Source: an uncultured Flavobacteriales bacterium
GTDB lineage: Bacteria; Bacteroidota; Bacteroidia; Flavobacteriales_D; Sanyastnellaceae
Assembly (NCBI GenBank): GCA_943787435.1
Contig: CALSMK010000006.1
Span: forward strand, 1 to 64,000
DNA length: 64,000 bases
Direction of reading: 5' to 3'
The notes beneath the pieces were generated by a model. It had not been told where the DNA came from. It saw only the letters and a list, made by a program, of their open reading frames with translations, and made no database searches. Below are positions 23,218 to 32,948 of the stretch, piece after piece. A program made the translations under genes and the position numbers. Position 1 is the stretch's first letter. Each line of letters starts with the position of its first letter.

Positions 23218-24816
23218 TCACAACGCTTGGGCAGTCTTGAACTCTGAAGTGGTGTGGAAGGTGATCTCAGGGAAGTTGCCGCGCTCCATGTCCAACAGGA
23301 ACTGCGAAGGGGAGAGGTACACGTCGTTTCCATCTTTGTCTACAGCCATTTCGGTAACCTTAAGTCGCTTGAATTCAGCAAGTTTCTCCTCGTCTCCCGT
23401 GAGCCAGCATGCCATGTGGTAACGCTTGGGAATGAAGCTGGCTTTGGCTCCGTACTCGTGTTCTAGGCGGTACTGAATGACTTCGAATTGAAGTTCTCCA
23501 ACCGTTCCAATGATTTTTCGGTTTCCCGGATTCATCACAAACAACTGGGCCACCCCTTCATCGGTGAGTTGCTGAACGCCCTTCTCCAATTGCTTGGATT
23601 TCATGGGGTCGTCATTTCTGATTTCCTTGAAAATCTCAGGAGAAAAACTGGGGATGCCCTGAAATTGCAAGGATTCTCCTTCTGTTAAGGTGTCTCCAAT
23701 TTTGAAGTTTCCGGTGTCATAAAGCCCCACCACATCACCGGGGTAGGCCTCCTCCACCACGCTTTTGGCCGACGCCATAAAAGTGGCCGGATTGGAAAAC
23801 TTCAACTTCTTGTTCAGGCGGGTGTGCATGTAGAAAGCCCCCCTTTTAAAGGTGCCGCTGCACACCCTCAAAAACGCAATTCGGTCGCGGTGGCGTGGGT
23901 CGATGTTGGCATGGATTTTAAAGACAAAGCCGCTGAACTTTTCCTCTGTGGGTGCCACCTCTCTTTGGGTCGTGGGCCTGGGCCTCGGGGTTGGGGCAAT
24001 GTCAATGAAGGCATCCAACATTTCCTGCACCCCAAAATTGTTGATGGCCGATCCAAAAAAGACCGGAGCCACCTCGCCTCTGGCGTAGGCCTCCATGTCG
24101 AGAGGGTCGTAAACGCCCTCCACCATTTCCACGTCTTCCCGGAGTTCTGCAGCGTGGTCTTCGCCAACCAACTCGTCAATGCGCGGGTCATCGACTCCCT
24201 CAATGTTGAGCAGGTCTTCGGTCACGCGTTGCTTGTCGGATTGAAACAGCCTGAGCGTTTTGTTGAACAGGTTGTAGACCCCCTGAAACGTGTGGCCTTG
24301 GCTAATGGGCCAGGAGAGGGGCCGAACTTTAATCGACAGTTTCTCTTCGAGCTCATCCAACAGGTCAAACCCATCTCGCCCTTCCAGGTCCATCTTGTTG
24401 ATGAAGATGATCACCGGGGTGTCCCGCATGCGACAGACCTCCATGAGGCGCTCCGTTTGGGCCTCCACACCTTTCACGCAGTCGATCACCAAAATGACGC
24501 TGTCGACTGCAGTCAAAGTGCGGTAAGTGTCTTCAGCAAAATCTCGGTGACCTGGCGTGTCCAAGAGGTTGATCAAGCAGTCTCGGTATTCAAAGGCCAT
24601 GACCGAAGTGGCGACCGAGATGCCACGCTGCCGCTCAATCTCCATGAAGTCCGAAGCTGCAGTTTTGGTGATTTTGTTGGACTTCACCGCACCCGCTGTT
24701 TGAATGGCTCCACCAAACAGGAGGAATTTTTCGGTCAGCGTGGTTTTACCGGCGTCCGGGTGGCTGATGATGGCGAAGGTTTTTCGCCGAGAAATTTCCT
24801 GGGTCAATTCGGACAT
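23218..24816 (-). CDS. prfC: peptide chain release factor 3
   Basis: GTPase that recycles RF1/RF2 from the ribosome after termination. The 532-residue protein has the G1 motif [13 protein letters not shown], the G2-region [11 protein letters not shown], the G3 [14 protein letters not shown] and the G4 NKMD. Domain II and the RF3-specific C-terminal domain follow ([20 protein letters not shown]). The RF3-type [14 protein letters not shown] and [12 protein letters not shown] separate it from EF-G and LepA. ATG 24816 ([16 protein letters not shown]) matches the family start. The gene begins 13 bases after the upstream glycosyltransferase stop. Confidence 0.96.
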   Translation of the reverse strand: MSELTQEISRRKTFAIISHPDAGKTTLTEKFLLFGGAIQTAGAVKSNKITKTAASDFMEIERQRGISVATSVMAFEYRDCLINLLDTPGHRDFAEDTYRTLTAVDSVILVIDCVKGVEAQTERLMEVCRMRDTPVIIFINKMDLEGRDGFDLLDELEEKLSIKVRPLSWPISQGHTFQGVYNLFNKTLRLFQSDKQRVTEDLLNIEGVDDPRIDELVGEDHAAELREDVEMVEGVYDPLDMEAYARGEVAPVFFGSAINNFGVQEMLDAFIDIAPTPRPRPTTQREVAPTEEKFSGFVFKIHANIDPRHRDRIAFLRVCSGTFKRGAFYMHTRLNKKLKFSNPATFMASAKSVVEEAYPGDVVGLYDTGNFKIGDTLTEGESLQFQGIPSFSPEIFKEIRNDDPMKSKQLEKGVQQLTDEGVAQLFVMNPGNRKIIGTVGELQFEVIQYRLEHEYGAKASFIPKRYHMACWLTGDEEKLAEFKRLKVTEMAVDKDGNDVYLSPSQFLLDMERGNFPEITFHTTSEFKTAQAL

Positions 24817-24829
24817 GGCGTCGGCAAAA

Positions 24830-26017
24830 TTAGCCCTCTCCTTCGTTCTGGCCGCGCAACAATGTTTCCCAACGTTGGACCACAGCTTCTCGACGGTGGT
24901 TGTCGATGTAGCTCCGGCCATTGGCCACCCGTTCTGCAATCAAATCGGGGTTGTTCCGAAGTTCCATCAAATGCGAGGCGAGGGTTGAAGGGCTGCTCAC
25001 GGGGAACGTCCATCCGCGCTCGCCCTCCAGGATTTCAGCTGTTCCTCCAGTGTTGGTGCCGACAATGGCCCTTGAGCTGGCCATGGCCTCGAAGGTGACG
25101 GTCCCTACACTTTCTTGTTCTGAGCAAACCACCACCACATCTGAAGCCATATAAGCGGGTTGAGGAAAGGTCATGTAAGGCCTAAAGTGGACCCGCCATT
25201 GCAACTCTTTCTCTCGAACCAAGGTGCGCACTTCATCAAAGTAATCGCTCAATTCATCCAAGGTGGGGTCGCCCACAATCAACACATGGGCATCTGGCGG
25301 CATCTCTGTGAGTGCACGAATCAAAATGGCCTGTCCCTTTTTTCGGTCGATTCGGCCCACAAGGCCCACCACAAATGACTCTTGAGAAAGCCCCAGTTCC
25401 AATCGGCATTGCCTCCGGTGTTGCACCGATGTCCCAAGAGAATCAAACCATCGGTCGTCCAAGCCTAGGGGAATAATGTGGGTGCGAGATGGGACAATTG
25501 GCGTGCGGCTGTTGACTTGGGTTTTGAGCCAATTCAAGGGGGACACCCATGCATCGACTGCACCATACCTCATTCTGTGGTAAGGTGATTTTTTGTTCTT
25601 GGAGATTTGCATCCCCTGATGGAACAACAGCCGGGTCGACCCGCGCATCAGTCCCACTAGCCATCGTGAAAGGGCAGAAGAGTCAAGGTCTCGTGGATCC
25701 CTGATCCACAGCCAGTCGGCTTGCCAGCGCATCAGTCGAGTGGCCCTGTGGATGGCTGTGGCCAGTGCCAAGTACCGGCTGCTCCGACGTACGGTCCTGC
25801 AATCAAAGGCTTGGTCAGCGCCAATTTCGCTCTGCATGTGGGCCAAGGCGGCCCTGTGCAAGGGGGAATCCTCCAGACATAGAATGCGAACAACATGGCC
25901 AGCTTGGGCCATCCATCGGGCATGGCGCAAGAGGTTCATTTCGAGTCCTCCCCAGCCCATGGAGCTGGACAGAAAGACCAATCGAAGAGGGCGCTCAGTT
26001 GGGGTGGTGGTGCTCAC
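24830..26017 (-). CDS. GT4-family glycosyltransferase
   Basis: Probable sugar transferase for a surface glycan or lipid-linked saccharide. The N-terminal Rossmann domain begins [23 protein letters not shown], with the donor/acceptor glycine loop. The C-terminal domain has [18 protein letters not shown] and ends with [17 protein letters not shown], the EX7E region typical of GT4. A GTG start at 26017 overlaps the upstream SDR stop by four bases (GTGA), so the two genes are probably co-translated. Acceptor and donor cannot be named. Confidence 0.85.
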   Translation of the reverse strand: MSTTTPTERPLRLVFLSSSMGWGGLEMNLLRHARWMAQAGHVVRILCLEDSPLHRAALAHMQSEIGADQAFDCRTVRRSSRYLALATAIHRATRLMRWQADWLWIRDPRDLDSSALSRWLVGLMRGSTRLLFHQGMQISKNKKSPYHRMRYGAVDAWVSPLNWLKTQVNSRTPIVPSRTHIIPLGLDDRWFDSLGTSVQHRRQCRLELGLSQESFVVGLVGRIDRKKGQAILIRALTEMPPDAHVLIVGDPTLDELSDYFDEVRTLVREKELQWRVHFRPYMTFPQPAYMASDVVVVCSEQESVGTVTFEAMASSRAIVGTNTGGTAEILEGERGWTFPVSSPSTLASHLMELRNNPDLIAERVANGRSYIDNHRREAVVQRWETLLRGQNEGEG

Positions 26018-26745
26018 AGAAAATCAGGTCGGATTGTAATGTCGGAAATGATTCCTTTGCCTCGATTCTGAATCGACAACAAGACTTGTTCAGCGATGAA
26101 TTCGGGCTTCATGCCCTTTTTGAAGTTGGGTCGATACTGATCCAGCAGCTCCGCGTCTTTGGTTTGTTCAATGAAGGCGGTGTCTACAGCCCCAGGGCAA
26201 ATGGTGGTGGAGGCGACTTGCTTGCCGAGGTCCTGGCGTATGGCTTCGCCGAGGGCGAGCACCGCGTGCTTGGTGGCGCAATAGACGCCGCTGGTGGGAA
26301 ACACATTGCGCGAGGCAACAGAGCCGATGTTGATGAACAGGCCCTTGCTGGCGATCAAGTGCGGCAGGCAGGTGTGAAGGGTGGTCAAGACCCCCTTGAT
26401 GTTGACATCCACCATGTGAAGCCAATCGTCGAGTTGGGCCTCGGCCATGTTGGAAAAGATGCCCAGTCCAGCGTTGGGGATGGCCACATCTATGCCCCCA
26501 AATTCTTGAATGCAGCGGTTGACCGCTTCTTCTTGTGCCCCGCGGTCCAGTACATCTCCAGCCATGGTTTCTATCCTGGCCTCACCGACGGCATGTCGAC
26601 GTGCATTGTCTGCCACAGCGTCGAGCATTTCGCCCCGTCTGGCCATGGCAAACACGTTGTGGCCCGAGGCCAGGAGGGTCTGCGCAATGGATGCGCCGAT
26701 GCCACTGCTGGCTCCTGTGAGAAAAACGGATTGAGGCTTGGTCAT
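26014..26745 (-). CDS. short-chain dehydrogenase/reductase
   Basis: NAD(P)-dependent oxidoreductase of the classical SDR family, 243 residues. Seen are the cofactor loop FLTGASSGIGASIAQ, the structural AIPNAGLG, the catalytic Ser region NIGSVASR, and the YCATKHAV motif with active-site Tyr and Lys. CPGAVDTAF follows. The substrate is unknown. Start ATG 26745 is where the nucleotide-binding strand begins. It is coupled to the glycosyltransferase downstream, so a role in sugar or lipid modification is possible. Confidence 0.9.
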   Translation of the reverse strand: MTKPQSVFLTGASSGIGASIAQTLLASGHNVFAMARRGEMLDAVADNARRHAVGEARIETMAGDVLDRGAQEEAVNRCIQEFGGIDVAIPNAGLGIFSNMAEAQLDDWLHMVDVNIKGVLTTLHTCLPHLIASKGLFINIGSVASRNVFPTSGVYCATKHAVLALGEAIRQDLGKQVASTTICPGAVDTAFIEQTKDAELLDQYRPNFKKGMKPEFIAEQVLLSIQNRGKGIISDITIRPDFL

Positions 26746-26776
26746 GGCATCAAATGTACCGGCCAGATCGGATGGA

Positions 26777-28357
26777 TTAACCCGGAACAAGAAATACGAA
26801 CCGAGAGAATACGGAGCCGCCTTGGGCAGACAAAGTGCCCATGTGAATGCCCGGTTGTAAGGCATGGGTGTTGAGCATGGCCCGGCCACCGCCATCCGGG
26901 GCATCCGCTGTGTCTTCACTCGTGATCCTGCCTGCGGAATCGCGCAAAACAAAATCAAAAACACCCTGATAACCTGCACCAACCTGAATTTGGATGAGGG
27001 TGTCGCCGGAGCGGGGCGACCCCAACACGGTCACAGGAATGGATGCCACCTCGGCAACCTCAGCAGCCACGCAAGCCAAAGCGTCGTCTCGCAAGGACGC
27101 GAAGACGGCCTGCTCCACGGCATAGAATGCACTCGCTGGTCCCGACGTGTAGCCGTCCCATTTGCCGTTGGTGATGAACACGCAATTCCAGTTGCCATCG
27201 GGTGTGGCATAGGCATCGCTGATCAACCCATAAGCTTCCCCCGGATGGCCAGGCATGGGGGTCAGGTCCAATTCTGGAATCACCGAGTCATCTCCCCATC
27301 CGCTGGCAGCCAGGTGGAGTCCATTGGACCATTGATTAAAGAGCCCGTAGTAATTGTTCCCATTGGAGCCGTCGAAGGACCACTGCGGAGCCATCAATTG
27401 CCCGAGAGATTCTGTTCCGAGGAAGGTGAGGGGCATCCCCTCTGCATCGGGAGCGGAACCATGGCTCCAGAGCCTGGCGAGGATGGAGAGGTCTCGGGCA
27501 CCAATGCGCAGTCCCCCTTGGGGCGCGAACCCGAGGGCATTTGTACCGGGCACATACTGCGACCAGTCTACTCCATCGGGCATGACCCCACCAAAGTTGT
27601 CGGCTTGCGGGGCCCAAGCTCCGTTGACTTGGCGGTACAGGACGGCGAGGCTTCCAATGTCTTGCAAGTCTTGCACCTTGTAACCCGCATCCAGACCATA
27701 GGGGGCAAAGAGCATCTCGGTCATCAAGAGGTCAAATCGCATGCCTGTCGCCGATTCGAGTACGGTGGCGGCGACGCCGTAATTGAGATTGGCGTATTGG
27801 AACCATTCGCCGGGAGGGGAAGCGCCCCACATATCAGAAGTGTAATGGGACCCGCCTTCGTTCAAGACTGAGGTCAGCACCGGAACTTCGGGAATGGAGG
27901 CATACGTGTCATTGAGGAAGTCGCTGTATCCCGTTCCATCGCGGATGCCCGAGCGGTGGGTCAACAGTTGGCCCACAGTGATCTCCAGGTTGGGATGCGC
28001 GGGATGGAATGGGGGGTCTTCGAGGTAATGGCCAATGGGAACGTCGTAACCGATGACCCCTTGTTCTGCGAGTTTGGCCGCAAGCAGGGCCACCACTGCT
28101 TTGCTGATGGAGGCTACGCGATAAGTGGTGGTGGAGTCCACTGACAGCTTGTTTCCAATGTCGCGCAATCCGGCGTGATGTTCGATGGAGATTTCGTTTC
28201 CGCAGCGGGTCACCACGCTCATGCCGGCCAGATGGAACTCATCCAAAATGCCATCTAGATCACTGTCCTGTGCGCTGAGGATGCACGGGCAGATGAATAA
28301 AACGGAAAAAAGGGCCCCGAGGTAAGAAGGGCTCAAAAGGGACAGCTGCTTGAGCAT
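26777..28357 (-). CDS. secreted serine hydrolase (beta-lactamase/DD-peptidase class C fold) with probable T9SS type A sorting domain
   Basis: Extracellular serine hydrolase; could act on peptidoglycan-like peptides or esters. A signal peptide precedes ILSAQDSDLDG. The nucleophile motif SxxK is seen as RVASISKAVVALLA, the second motif YxN as YANLNYG, and the GQLLTHRSGI block is typical of class C/EstB-like enzymes. The last ~80 residues form a beta-rich module (IQIQVGAGYQGVFDFVLRD ... GIHMGTLSAQGGSVFSRFVF) resembling type A T9SS sorting domains, so secretion by T9SS is likely. ATG 28357 is chosen because the hydrophobic signal begins there. No clear operon partner. Confidence 0.85.
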   Translation of the reverse strand: MLKQLSLLSPSYLGALFSVLFICPCILSAQDSDLDGILDEFHLAGMSVVTRCGNEISIEHHAGLRDIGNKLSVDSTTTYRVASISKAVVALLAAKLAEQGVIGYDVPIGHYLEDPPFHPAHPNLEITVGQLLTHRSGIRDGTGYSDFLNDTYASIPEVPVLTSVLNEGGSHYTSDMWGASPPGEWFQYANLNYGVAATVLESATGMRFDLLMTEMLFAPYGLDAGYKVQDLQDIGSLAVLYRQVNGAWAPQADNFGGVMPDGVDWSQYVPGTNALGFAPQGGLRIGARDLSILARLWSHGSAPDAEGMPLTFLGTESLGQLMAPQWSFDGSNGNNYYGLFNQWSNGLHLAASGWGDDSVIPELDLTPMPGHPGEAYGLISDAYATPDGNWNCVFITNGKWDGYTSGPASAFYAVEQAVFASLRDDALACVAAEVAEVASIPVTVLGSPRSGDTLIQIQVGAGYQGVFDFVLRDSAGRITSEDTADAPDGGGRAMLNTHALQPGIHMGTLSAQGGSVFSRFVFLVPG

Positions 28358-28398
28358 GTCCGAAAATAACAACGATGAAGTCTGTGGCGCCAAAAGCG

Positions 28399-28809
28399 TC
28401 AACAGAGGGCCCAAGGCGCTTCGAGCTGAAACTTGGGGATGATCACTTCGAAAGGCGTGGCCCTTCCCATGGATCGGTTGGCCTGAACGACGTAGGTTCC
28501 GCTCATGGCGCCGATTTCACATTTGAGGTCACAAGCGCTGTCGTATTCAAATACCTGACCGGGCAGAATTTCGGGTTGCATGCCAACCACTCCATTTCCC
28601 ACCACTTTTCTGCGGTGACCAAAGGCATCGACGATGTCCCATTTCCTCTTCAGGATTTTGATGCTCTGATGGCTTCTGTTTTCGATGATGATGCGATACG
28701 AAAAGATGAAACGCATGTCCTGAGGCCGGGAGAACTCGGTCTCGAAGCGGCTCCTGACATGGACCCTGATTCCCTCAGTTGTGGCGCGGTAGACTTTCGT
28801 TCGGCTCAT
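28399..28809 (-). CDS. apaG: ApaG domain protein
   Basis: 136-residue ApaG/DUF525 beta-sandwich protein; in enterobacteria it is linked to Co2+/Mg2+ resistance, though its exact biochemical role is unsettled. It covers the family length. Visible are IRVHVRSRFETEFSRP, FSYRIIIENRS, the glycine-rich VVGNGVVGMQPEILPG, and CEIGAMSGTYVVQ. It lies next to the T9SS Plug gene and close to nqrA, an arrangement I recall from other Flavobacteriia, which supports vertical inheritance of this block. Confidence 0.92.
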   Translation of the reverse strand: MSRTKVYRATTEGIRVHVRSRFETEFSRPQDMRFIFSYRIIIENRSHQSIKILKRKWDIVDAFGHRRKVVGNGVVGMQPEILPGQVFEYDSACDLKCEIGAMSGTYVVQANRSMGRATPFEVIIPKFQLEAPWALC

Positions 28810-28855
28810 GCCATCAATTTATCAAAAAGTCACATCAAAACCAAATAATAATAGA

Positions 28856-30148
28856 TTAATTGGAATCTAAAGCCTCGAAACCAATGATGCGATCCGTGCC
28901 GTCTGAAGCCGGCGCATGGACCATGATCTGGTAGCGATTGGAGGTGCCATTGTGCTCGCCCTCCAAGGTGAAATCAGGCTCAGATGGCAGGGTGGCGATG
29001 TACCGGTAATCATACCAGCCTTGCTTGAGTTGGGTGTCGAGGAAGAAGGCATTCCTTTCGGCATCAAAGGACATTTTGAAGGCGGGGTCTATCGCCCAAC
29101 CCGTCATGGCCCCAAAAAGGTAGACTTCGGGAACAGCGCCGAAGTTCTGATGCTCCATGGAAAACCGAACATCGAGGTATTCGGAGGTCAGCTCCACATC
29201 ATCAAATCGGTCATTGTGGACGGTAAAGCTTCCTTTCAGATCCGGTCGAGCGCCGAGCATCTTGAACCGTCGCGAGGCATCTTGAGCCAGCTCAATCCGC
29301 ACAGCGCCTCCTTCTTCGCGCCGCTCCACAATTCGTTCAATCCCCGGAGCGAGGTAGGACAAGGATTTGAGGTCTGCAGAACGCCAGCGGTCACCTCCTG
29401 AAAAAGTGAGGCCCGGGTCCTGATCAAAGATCAAGACGTCTCCTCGCCATTGACCGGCTTCAATTCGGTGGGCCGCCCATGGCCAGGATCCATTTTGAAG
29501 GATGCTGATTTGCACGTCGCGCATGGGGTTGGTCCAGCGGTGGCCAGAGGGCAGTTCGACCGAGACTTCCAGCCGCTGATGGGTGGCGACTTGAGGGGCC
29601 AGCAATGGCCTTCTAAAAGCAATGTTGACTTCGGAGGCCTTTTCATACACGACAAATCGACGAAGGATGACCACATTGTCGGGCTCGCCCGCCTCGTGTA
29701 CGATGAGGAGATAATTGCCACTGATGGACGGGGCCAGGTTCGCAGAGGGAATGGTGGCCCGAGCATGAGCGAAGGGAACGACCCCACCAAAGCTGTTGTC
29801 GATGTTGCCGATGGGGTCGGGGGCCCACCCTTCGATGAAATCCCAATCCGTGAGGTCAGAGAACTCCGTCCAGTCACTGTTGCAATGCACCATGGTCCAT
29901 TCGTGATCGGGCCAGTCTCCAGTCAAGTCGTCATACTTCAAAACCAGTTTGGCTTGCCCCCCGAGCTCCAAAAAGGGTCCGCCCAAGGGGGCGCCTTCCG
30001 GATGCAGGCGAACCGATTTGATGTGCGGAGCGGTGAAGGCGACAGGTACGTTCTGTCCCAAACCAATGTGGGATGGCGCACAGAAGAACAGGACCAAAAG
30101 AAGGAACCCGGCCAATGGATGCAAGGGAGAAGTCAAGGGAAGAAGCAC
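28856..30148 (-). CDS. type IX secretion system Plug protein (DUF5103)
   Basis: Periplasmic protein believed to close the SprA translocon pore of T9SS from the periplasmic side (Plug, known from Flavobacterium johnsoniae). The 430-residue protein has a signal peptide (LAGFLLLVLFFCAPSHIGLGQ). A DUF5103/T9SS plug first domain follows (LVLKYDDLTGDWPDHEWTMV ... CNSDWTEFSDLTDWDFIEG). The C-terminal part has GAMTGWAIDPAFKM and a GWYDYRYI strand. The start is GTG at 30148. It is transcribed away from nqrA. Its presence agrees with the T9SS-type sorting domains elsewhere in the window. The family is clear; the plug role is by homology. Confidence 0.85.
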   Translation of the reverse strand: MLLPLTSPLHPLAGFLLLVLFFCAPSHIGLGQNVPVAFTAPHIKSVRLHPEGAPLGGPFLELGGQAKLVLKYDDLTGDWPDHEWTMVHCNSDWTEFSDLTDWDFIEGWAPDPIGNIDNSFGGVVPFAHARATIPSANLAPSISGNYLLIVHEAGEPDNVVILRRFVVYEKASEVNIAFRRPLLAPQVATHQRLEVSVELPSGHRWTNPMRDVQISILQNGSWPWAAHRIEAGQWRGDVLIFDQDPGLTFSGGDRWRSADLKSLSYLAPGIERIVERREEGGAVRIELAQDASRRFKMLGARPDLKGSFTVHNDRFDDVELTSEYLDVRFSMEHQNFGAVPEVYLFGAMTGWAIDPAFKMSFDAERNAFFLDTQLKQGWYDYRYIATLPSEPDFTLEGEHNGTSNRYQIMVHAPASDGTDRIIGFEALDSN

Positions 30149-30245
30149 GGGTCAAAAGTACCCCTGCCAAGGCTCTGCACCCCGCCTTGTGGACAATGGT
30201 CATACAGCCATGCCCCAGCATGGGCAACGATGGGATTTCAGGATG

Positions 30246-30263
30246 TACATTTGCGGCGCAAAT
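30246..30263 (+). promoter_or_regulatory. nqr operon -7 element with overlapping palindrome
   Basis: TACATTTG (30246-30253) fits the Bacteroidota -7 consensus TAnnTTTG and lies about 28 bases before the nqrA ATG. A perfect inverted repeat, ATTTGCG-G-CGCAAAT (30249-30263), overlaps it, as an operator would. No clear -33 TTG is seen. This is the most notable structure in the 132-base divergent gap between Plug and nqrA. Confidence 0.45.
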
Positions 30264-30280
30264 CCGCACGTACATCAGAC

Positions 30281-31633
30281 ATGCCTGCATCCGTAAAAAC
30301 CCGGAAAGGCCTGGACATTCGCCTCAAAGGCGGAGCCCACGGCGAAACGCATGGACTAGCTGCCCCCGGGCGGTTCTCCATTCACCCCACTGATTTTCAT
30401 GGGCTCATCCCACGAATGGCTGCGAAAGCGGGAACTGAAATTCAGGCAGGGGACGTCTTGTTCACCGACAAGAAGAACCCCGAAGTCAAATTTGTGAGCG
30501 CCATCTCAGGTACGGTTCAAGAGCCGATCCGTGGTGAGAAACGCCGCATCCTCCGGGTCGATGTTGTGGCAGGAGGTTCGGGAGCTGTTGAGCACACCGC
30601 CCTGAGTGCATCCACTGCAACAGGCGACCAAGTGCGGTCTGCCATGCTGGAGTCCGGCTTTTGGCCCATGCTTCGTCAGCGTCCTTTTGACGTCATGCCA
30701 ACCCCCACAAGTCAGCCCCGCGATATTTTTGTGAGCGGATTCGATTCTGCACCCCTCGCGCCCACAGCAGGGCAAGTCTTGGAGGGCAGGATGGAGGCTT
30801 TTCGCGCAGGCTTGGCATTTTTGAATGCCATGCTGGATGGCAAAAAAGTGGAGCTCGGCGTGCGTGCTGGAGACGACACATTTAGCCAAGTTTCAGAGGC
30901 GAACATCACCTCATTCGACGGCCCACACCCAGCAGGCAATGTTGGTGTGCAGATTCACAACGTTCGCCCCATGAACAAAGGGGAGGAAGTGTGGACGGTC
31001 ACTGTGCAAGACGTGGCGAACATCGGGGAAGGCTTGAGCCAGGGTCGATACGTCGCCAAGCGCATCGTGGCGCTCACCGGCAGCCGTTCTCAACCGGCTT
31101 TGTTGGACAGCACCATCGGAGTGCCCATGTCTCATTTGATTGCAGACCGCGTTATGACGGAAGATACCCGGGTGATTTCGGGACACGCCCTCACAGGATC
31201 GCTTCGCGGCGAAGACGGCGCTCTGGGATTCTTCGACCAGCAGGTCACTTGCCTCCCCGAAGGACATGAGCCACTTTTCTTCTTGACCAAGGGCTGGCTC
31301 GGCCCTGGTTTCGACAAGTTCAGCGCATCCCGTGCCTTTCCAACGTGGCTGTTGCCCAAGGGAAAGGAGTACGATTTGAGCACCAACAACAACGGCGAGG
31401 AAAGGGCATTTGTGGTCACCGGTCAATACGATGCGGTTTTCCCATTTGACATCTATCCTGTCCAACTCATCAAATCGATCATGGTGGGCGACATCGACCG
31501 CATGGAGAAGCTTGGGATCTACGAAGTGGCTCCTGAGGACTTCGCCCTGTGCGAATACGTCTGTACGTCCAAGATTGCGGTCCAAGACATCGTCCGGAAA
31601 GGACTGGACCAGATGATCGAAGAATTCGCCTGA
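30281..31633 (+). CDS. nqrA: Na+-translocating NADH:quinone reductase subunit A
   Basis: Cytoplasmic-side subunit of the Na+-pumping NADH dehydrogenase, implicated in quinone binding. The 450-residue protein matches the NqrA family in length. It starts KTRKGLDIRLKGGA, then has GLIPRMAAKAGTEIQAGDVLF and the EVKFVSAISGTV biotinyl-lipoyl-like strand. The C-terminus has IYPVQLIKSIMVGDIDRMEKLG and EYVCTSKIAVQDIVRKGLD. ATG 30281 is chosen; the open frame extends far upstream but that part is antisense to the Plug gene. It is first in the operon, 30 bases before nqrB, and its frame is intact. Confidence 0.95.
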   Translation: MPASVKTRKGLDIRLKGGAHGETHGLAAPGRFSIHPTDFHGLIPRMAAKAGTEIQAGDVLFTDKKNPEVKFVSAISGTVQEPIRGEKRRILRVDVVAGGSGAVEHTALSASTATGDQVRSAMLESGFWPMLRQRPFDVMPTPTSQPRDIFVSGFDSAPLAPTAGQVLEGRMEAFRAGLAFLNAMLDGKKVELGVRAGDDTFSQVSEANITSFDGPHPAGNVGVQIHNVRPMNKGEEVWTVTVQDVANIGEGLSQGRYVAKRIVALTGSRSQPALLDSTIGVPMSHLIADRVMTEDTRVISGHALTGSLRGEDGALGFFDQQVTCLPEGHEPLFFLTKGWLGPGFDKFSASRAFPTWLLPKGKEYDLSTNNNGEERAFVVTGQYDAVFPFDIYPVQLIKSIMVGDIDRMEKLGIYEVAPEDFALCEYVCTSKIAVQDIVRKGLDQMIEEFA

Positions 31634-31663
31634 TTCAGCCAAAGCATCAGAAGCACAGTCATC

Positions 31664-32941
31664 ATGAAGGCACTTCACAAACTCATCGAGGAACGCGTCA
31701 AGCCCAATTTCACGGGAGACGGCAAACTCAAGCGCTTTTGGGTCGTTTTTGACTCCCTTGAGACCTTCCTCTTCACCCCGGGACACACCACGTCCAAAGG
31801 GGTCCACGTTCGCGACGGCATTGACTTGAAGCGGACCATGTTCTTGGTCATTGTGGCCATGTTGCCCGCCCTCTTGTTCGGGACATGGAACATCGGCCAC
31901 CAGTACTACCTCAGCTTGGGTGAGATCACCACCGCTGACGCCTGGAGCGCGATGTTCCTCGACAAAATCATCGTTGGCGCGATCAAAGTCGTTCCGCTCA
32001 TTGTGGTCAGTTATGCCACTGGACTCGGCATCGAGTTTGTGATTGCCGGCATGCAACGGGCACTGCCATCAACGAGGGTTTTGGTGAGCGGCATGCTCAT
32101 CCCTTTGATCATGCCCGTTGACGTGCCGCTTTGGATGGTGGCTGTGGCCACTGCATTCGCCGTGCTCATTGCCAAAGAGGTCTTTGGCGGTACAGGCATG
32201 AACATCCTGAACGTGGCTTTGACAGCGCGTGCCTTTTTGTTCTTCGCTTACCCCAAGCAGATGTCCGGGGAAATCTGGATTCACGATGTGATGGGCTCCA
32301 AGGCAGCGGGAACGTTGCAGTTGGCCGACGGCTACACGGGGGCAACAGCGCTTGGGACAATTGGCCAATACGGTGGGACAGCCAGTCAATGGTGAAGTCT
32401 CCGCCGGGGTAATGTCCATGTTCGCCGACGGGGGCATGTTCTCCTTGATGAATTGCTTCATTGGAACCATTCCTGGTTCTGTGGCAGAAACCAGTGCATT
32501 GGCAGCCCTTATTGGGAGCCGCCTTGCTCATTTGGACCGGCATCGGCAGCTGGCGCATCATTTCCAGCTTCATCGTTGGCGGACTTGTGATGGGCGTCAT
32601 TTTCAATGCCCTTGGTTTCGCCAATGCATACATGACCATTGGTCCGGTGCACCAAATTGTGATGGGCGGCTTCATGTTTGGAGCTGTCTTCATGGCCACC
32701 GACCCTGTCAGTGCGGCCCAGACCAACACGGGAAAATGGGTTTACGGATTCCTTGGGGGACTTCTTCTCCATCATGATTCGCGTCTTCAACCCCGCCTAT
32801 CCAGAGGGGGTGATGATGGCCATTCTGTTCATGAACGTCATGGCACCCACCATTGACCACTACGTCATCGAGTCCAACATTCGCCGCCGTGAAAAGCGAC
32901 TCGACGCAAGCCGCCATCGCCTGAACCTCCTATTGAACTGA
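31664..32941 (+). CDS. nqrB: Na+-translocating NADH:quinone reductase subunit B, three frameshifts
   Basis: Large membrane subunit that carries covalently bound FMN and helps move Na+. It starts [16 protein letters not shown] and has many hydrophobic segments. The flavinylation site [10 protein letters not shown] (Thr of TGAT) lies near 32328-32357. Three single-base insertions split it: A at 32378, A at 32517 and one G in 32755-32759. Removal joins QYGG to QPVNGE, and ALIG to AALLIW. The last ~90 residues ([20 protein letters not shown] ... [10 protein letters not shown]) are family-typical. The breaks match the error pattern of this stretch and are probably not biological. Confidence 0.92.
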
Positions 32942-32948
32942 AACGACC

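Noticed and set aside
29450-30280. N-terminal extension of nqrA by 277 codons
   Set aside because: The extension is antisense to the Plug gene and unlike NqrA; the family start matches ATG 30281.
30911-32056. 381-codon minus-strand open frame opposite nqrA/nqrB
   Set aside because: The plus strand holds clear NqrA and NqrB; the antisense product resembles no family.
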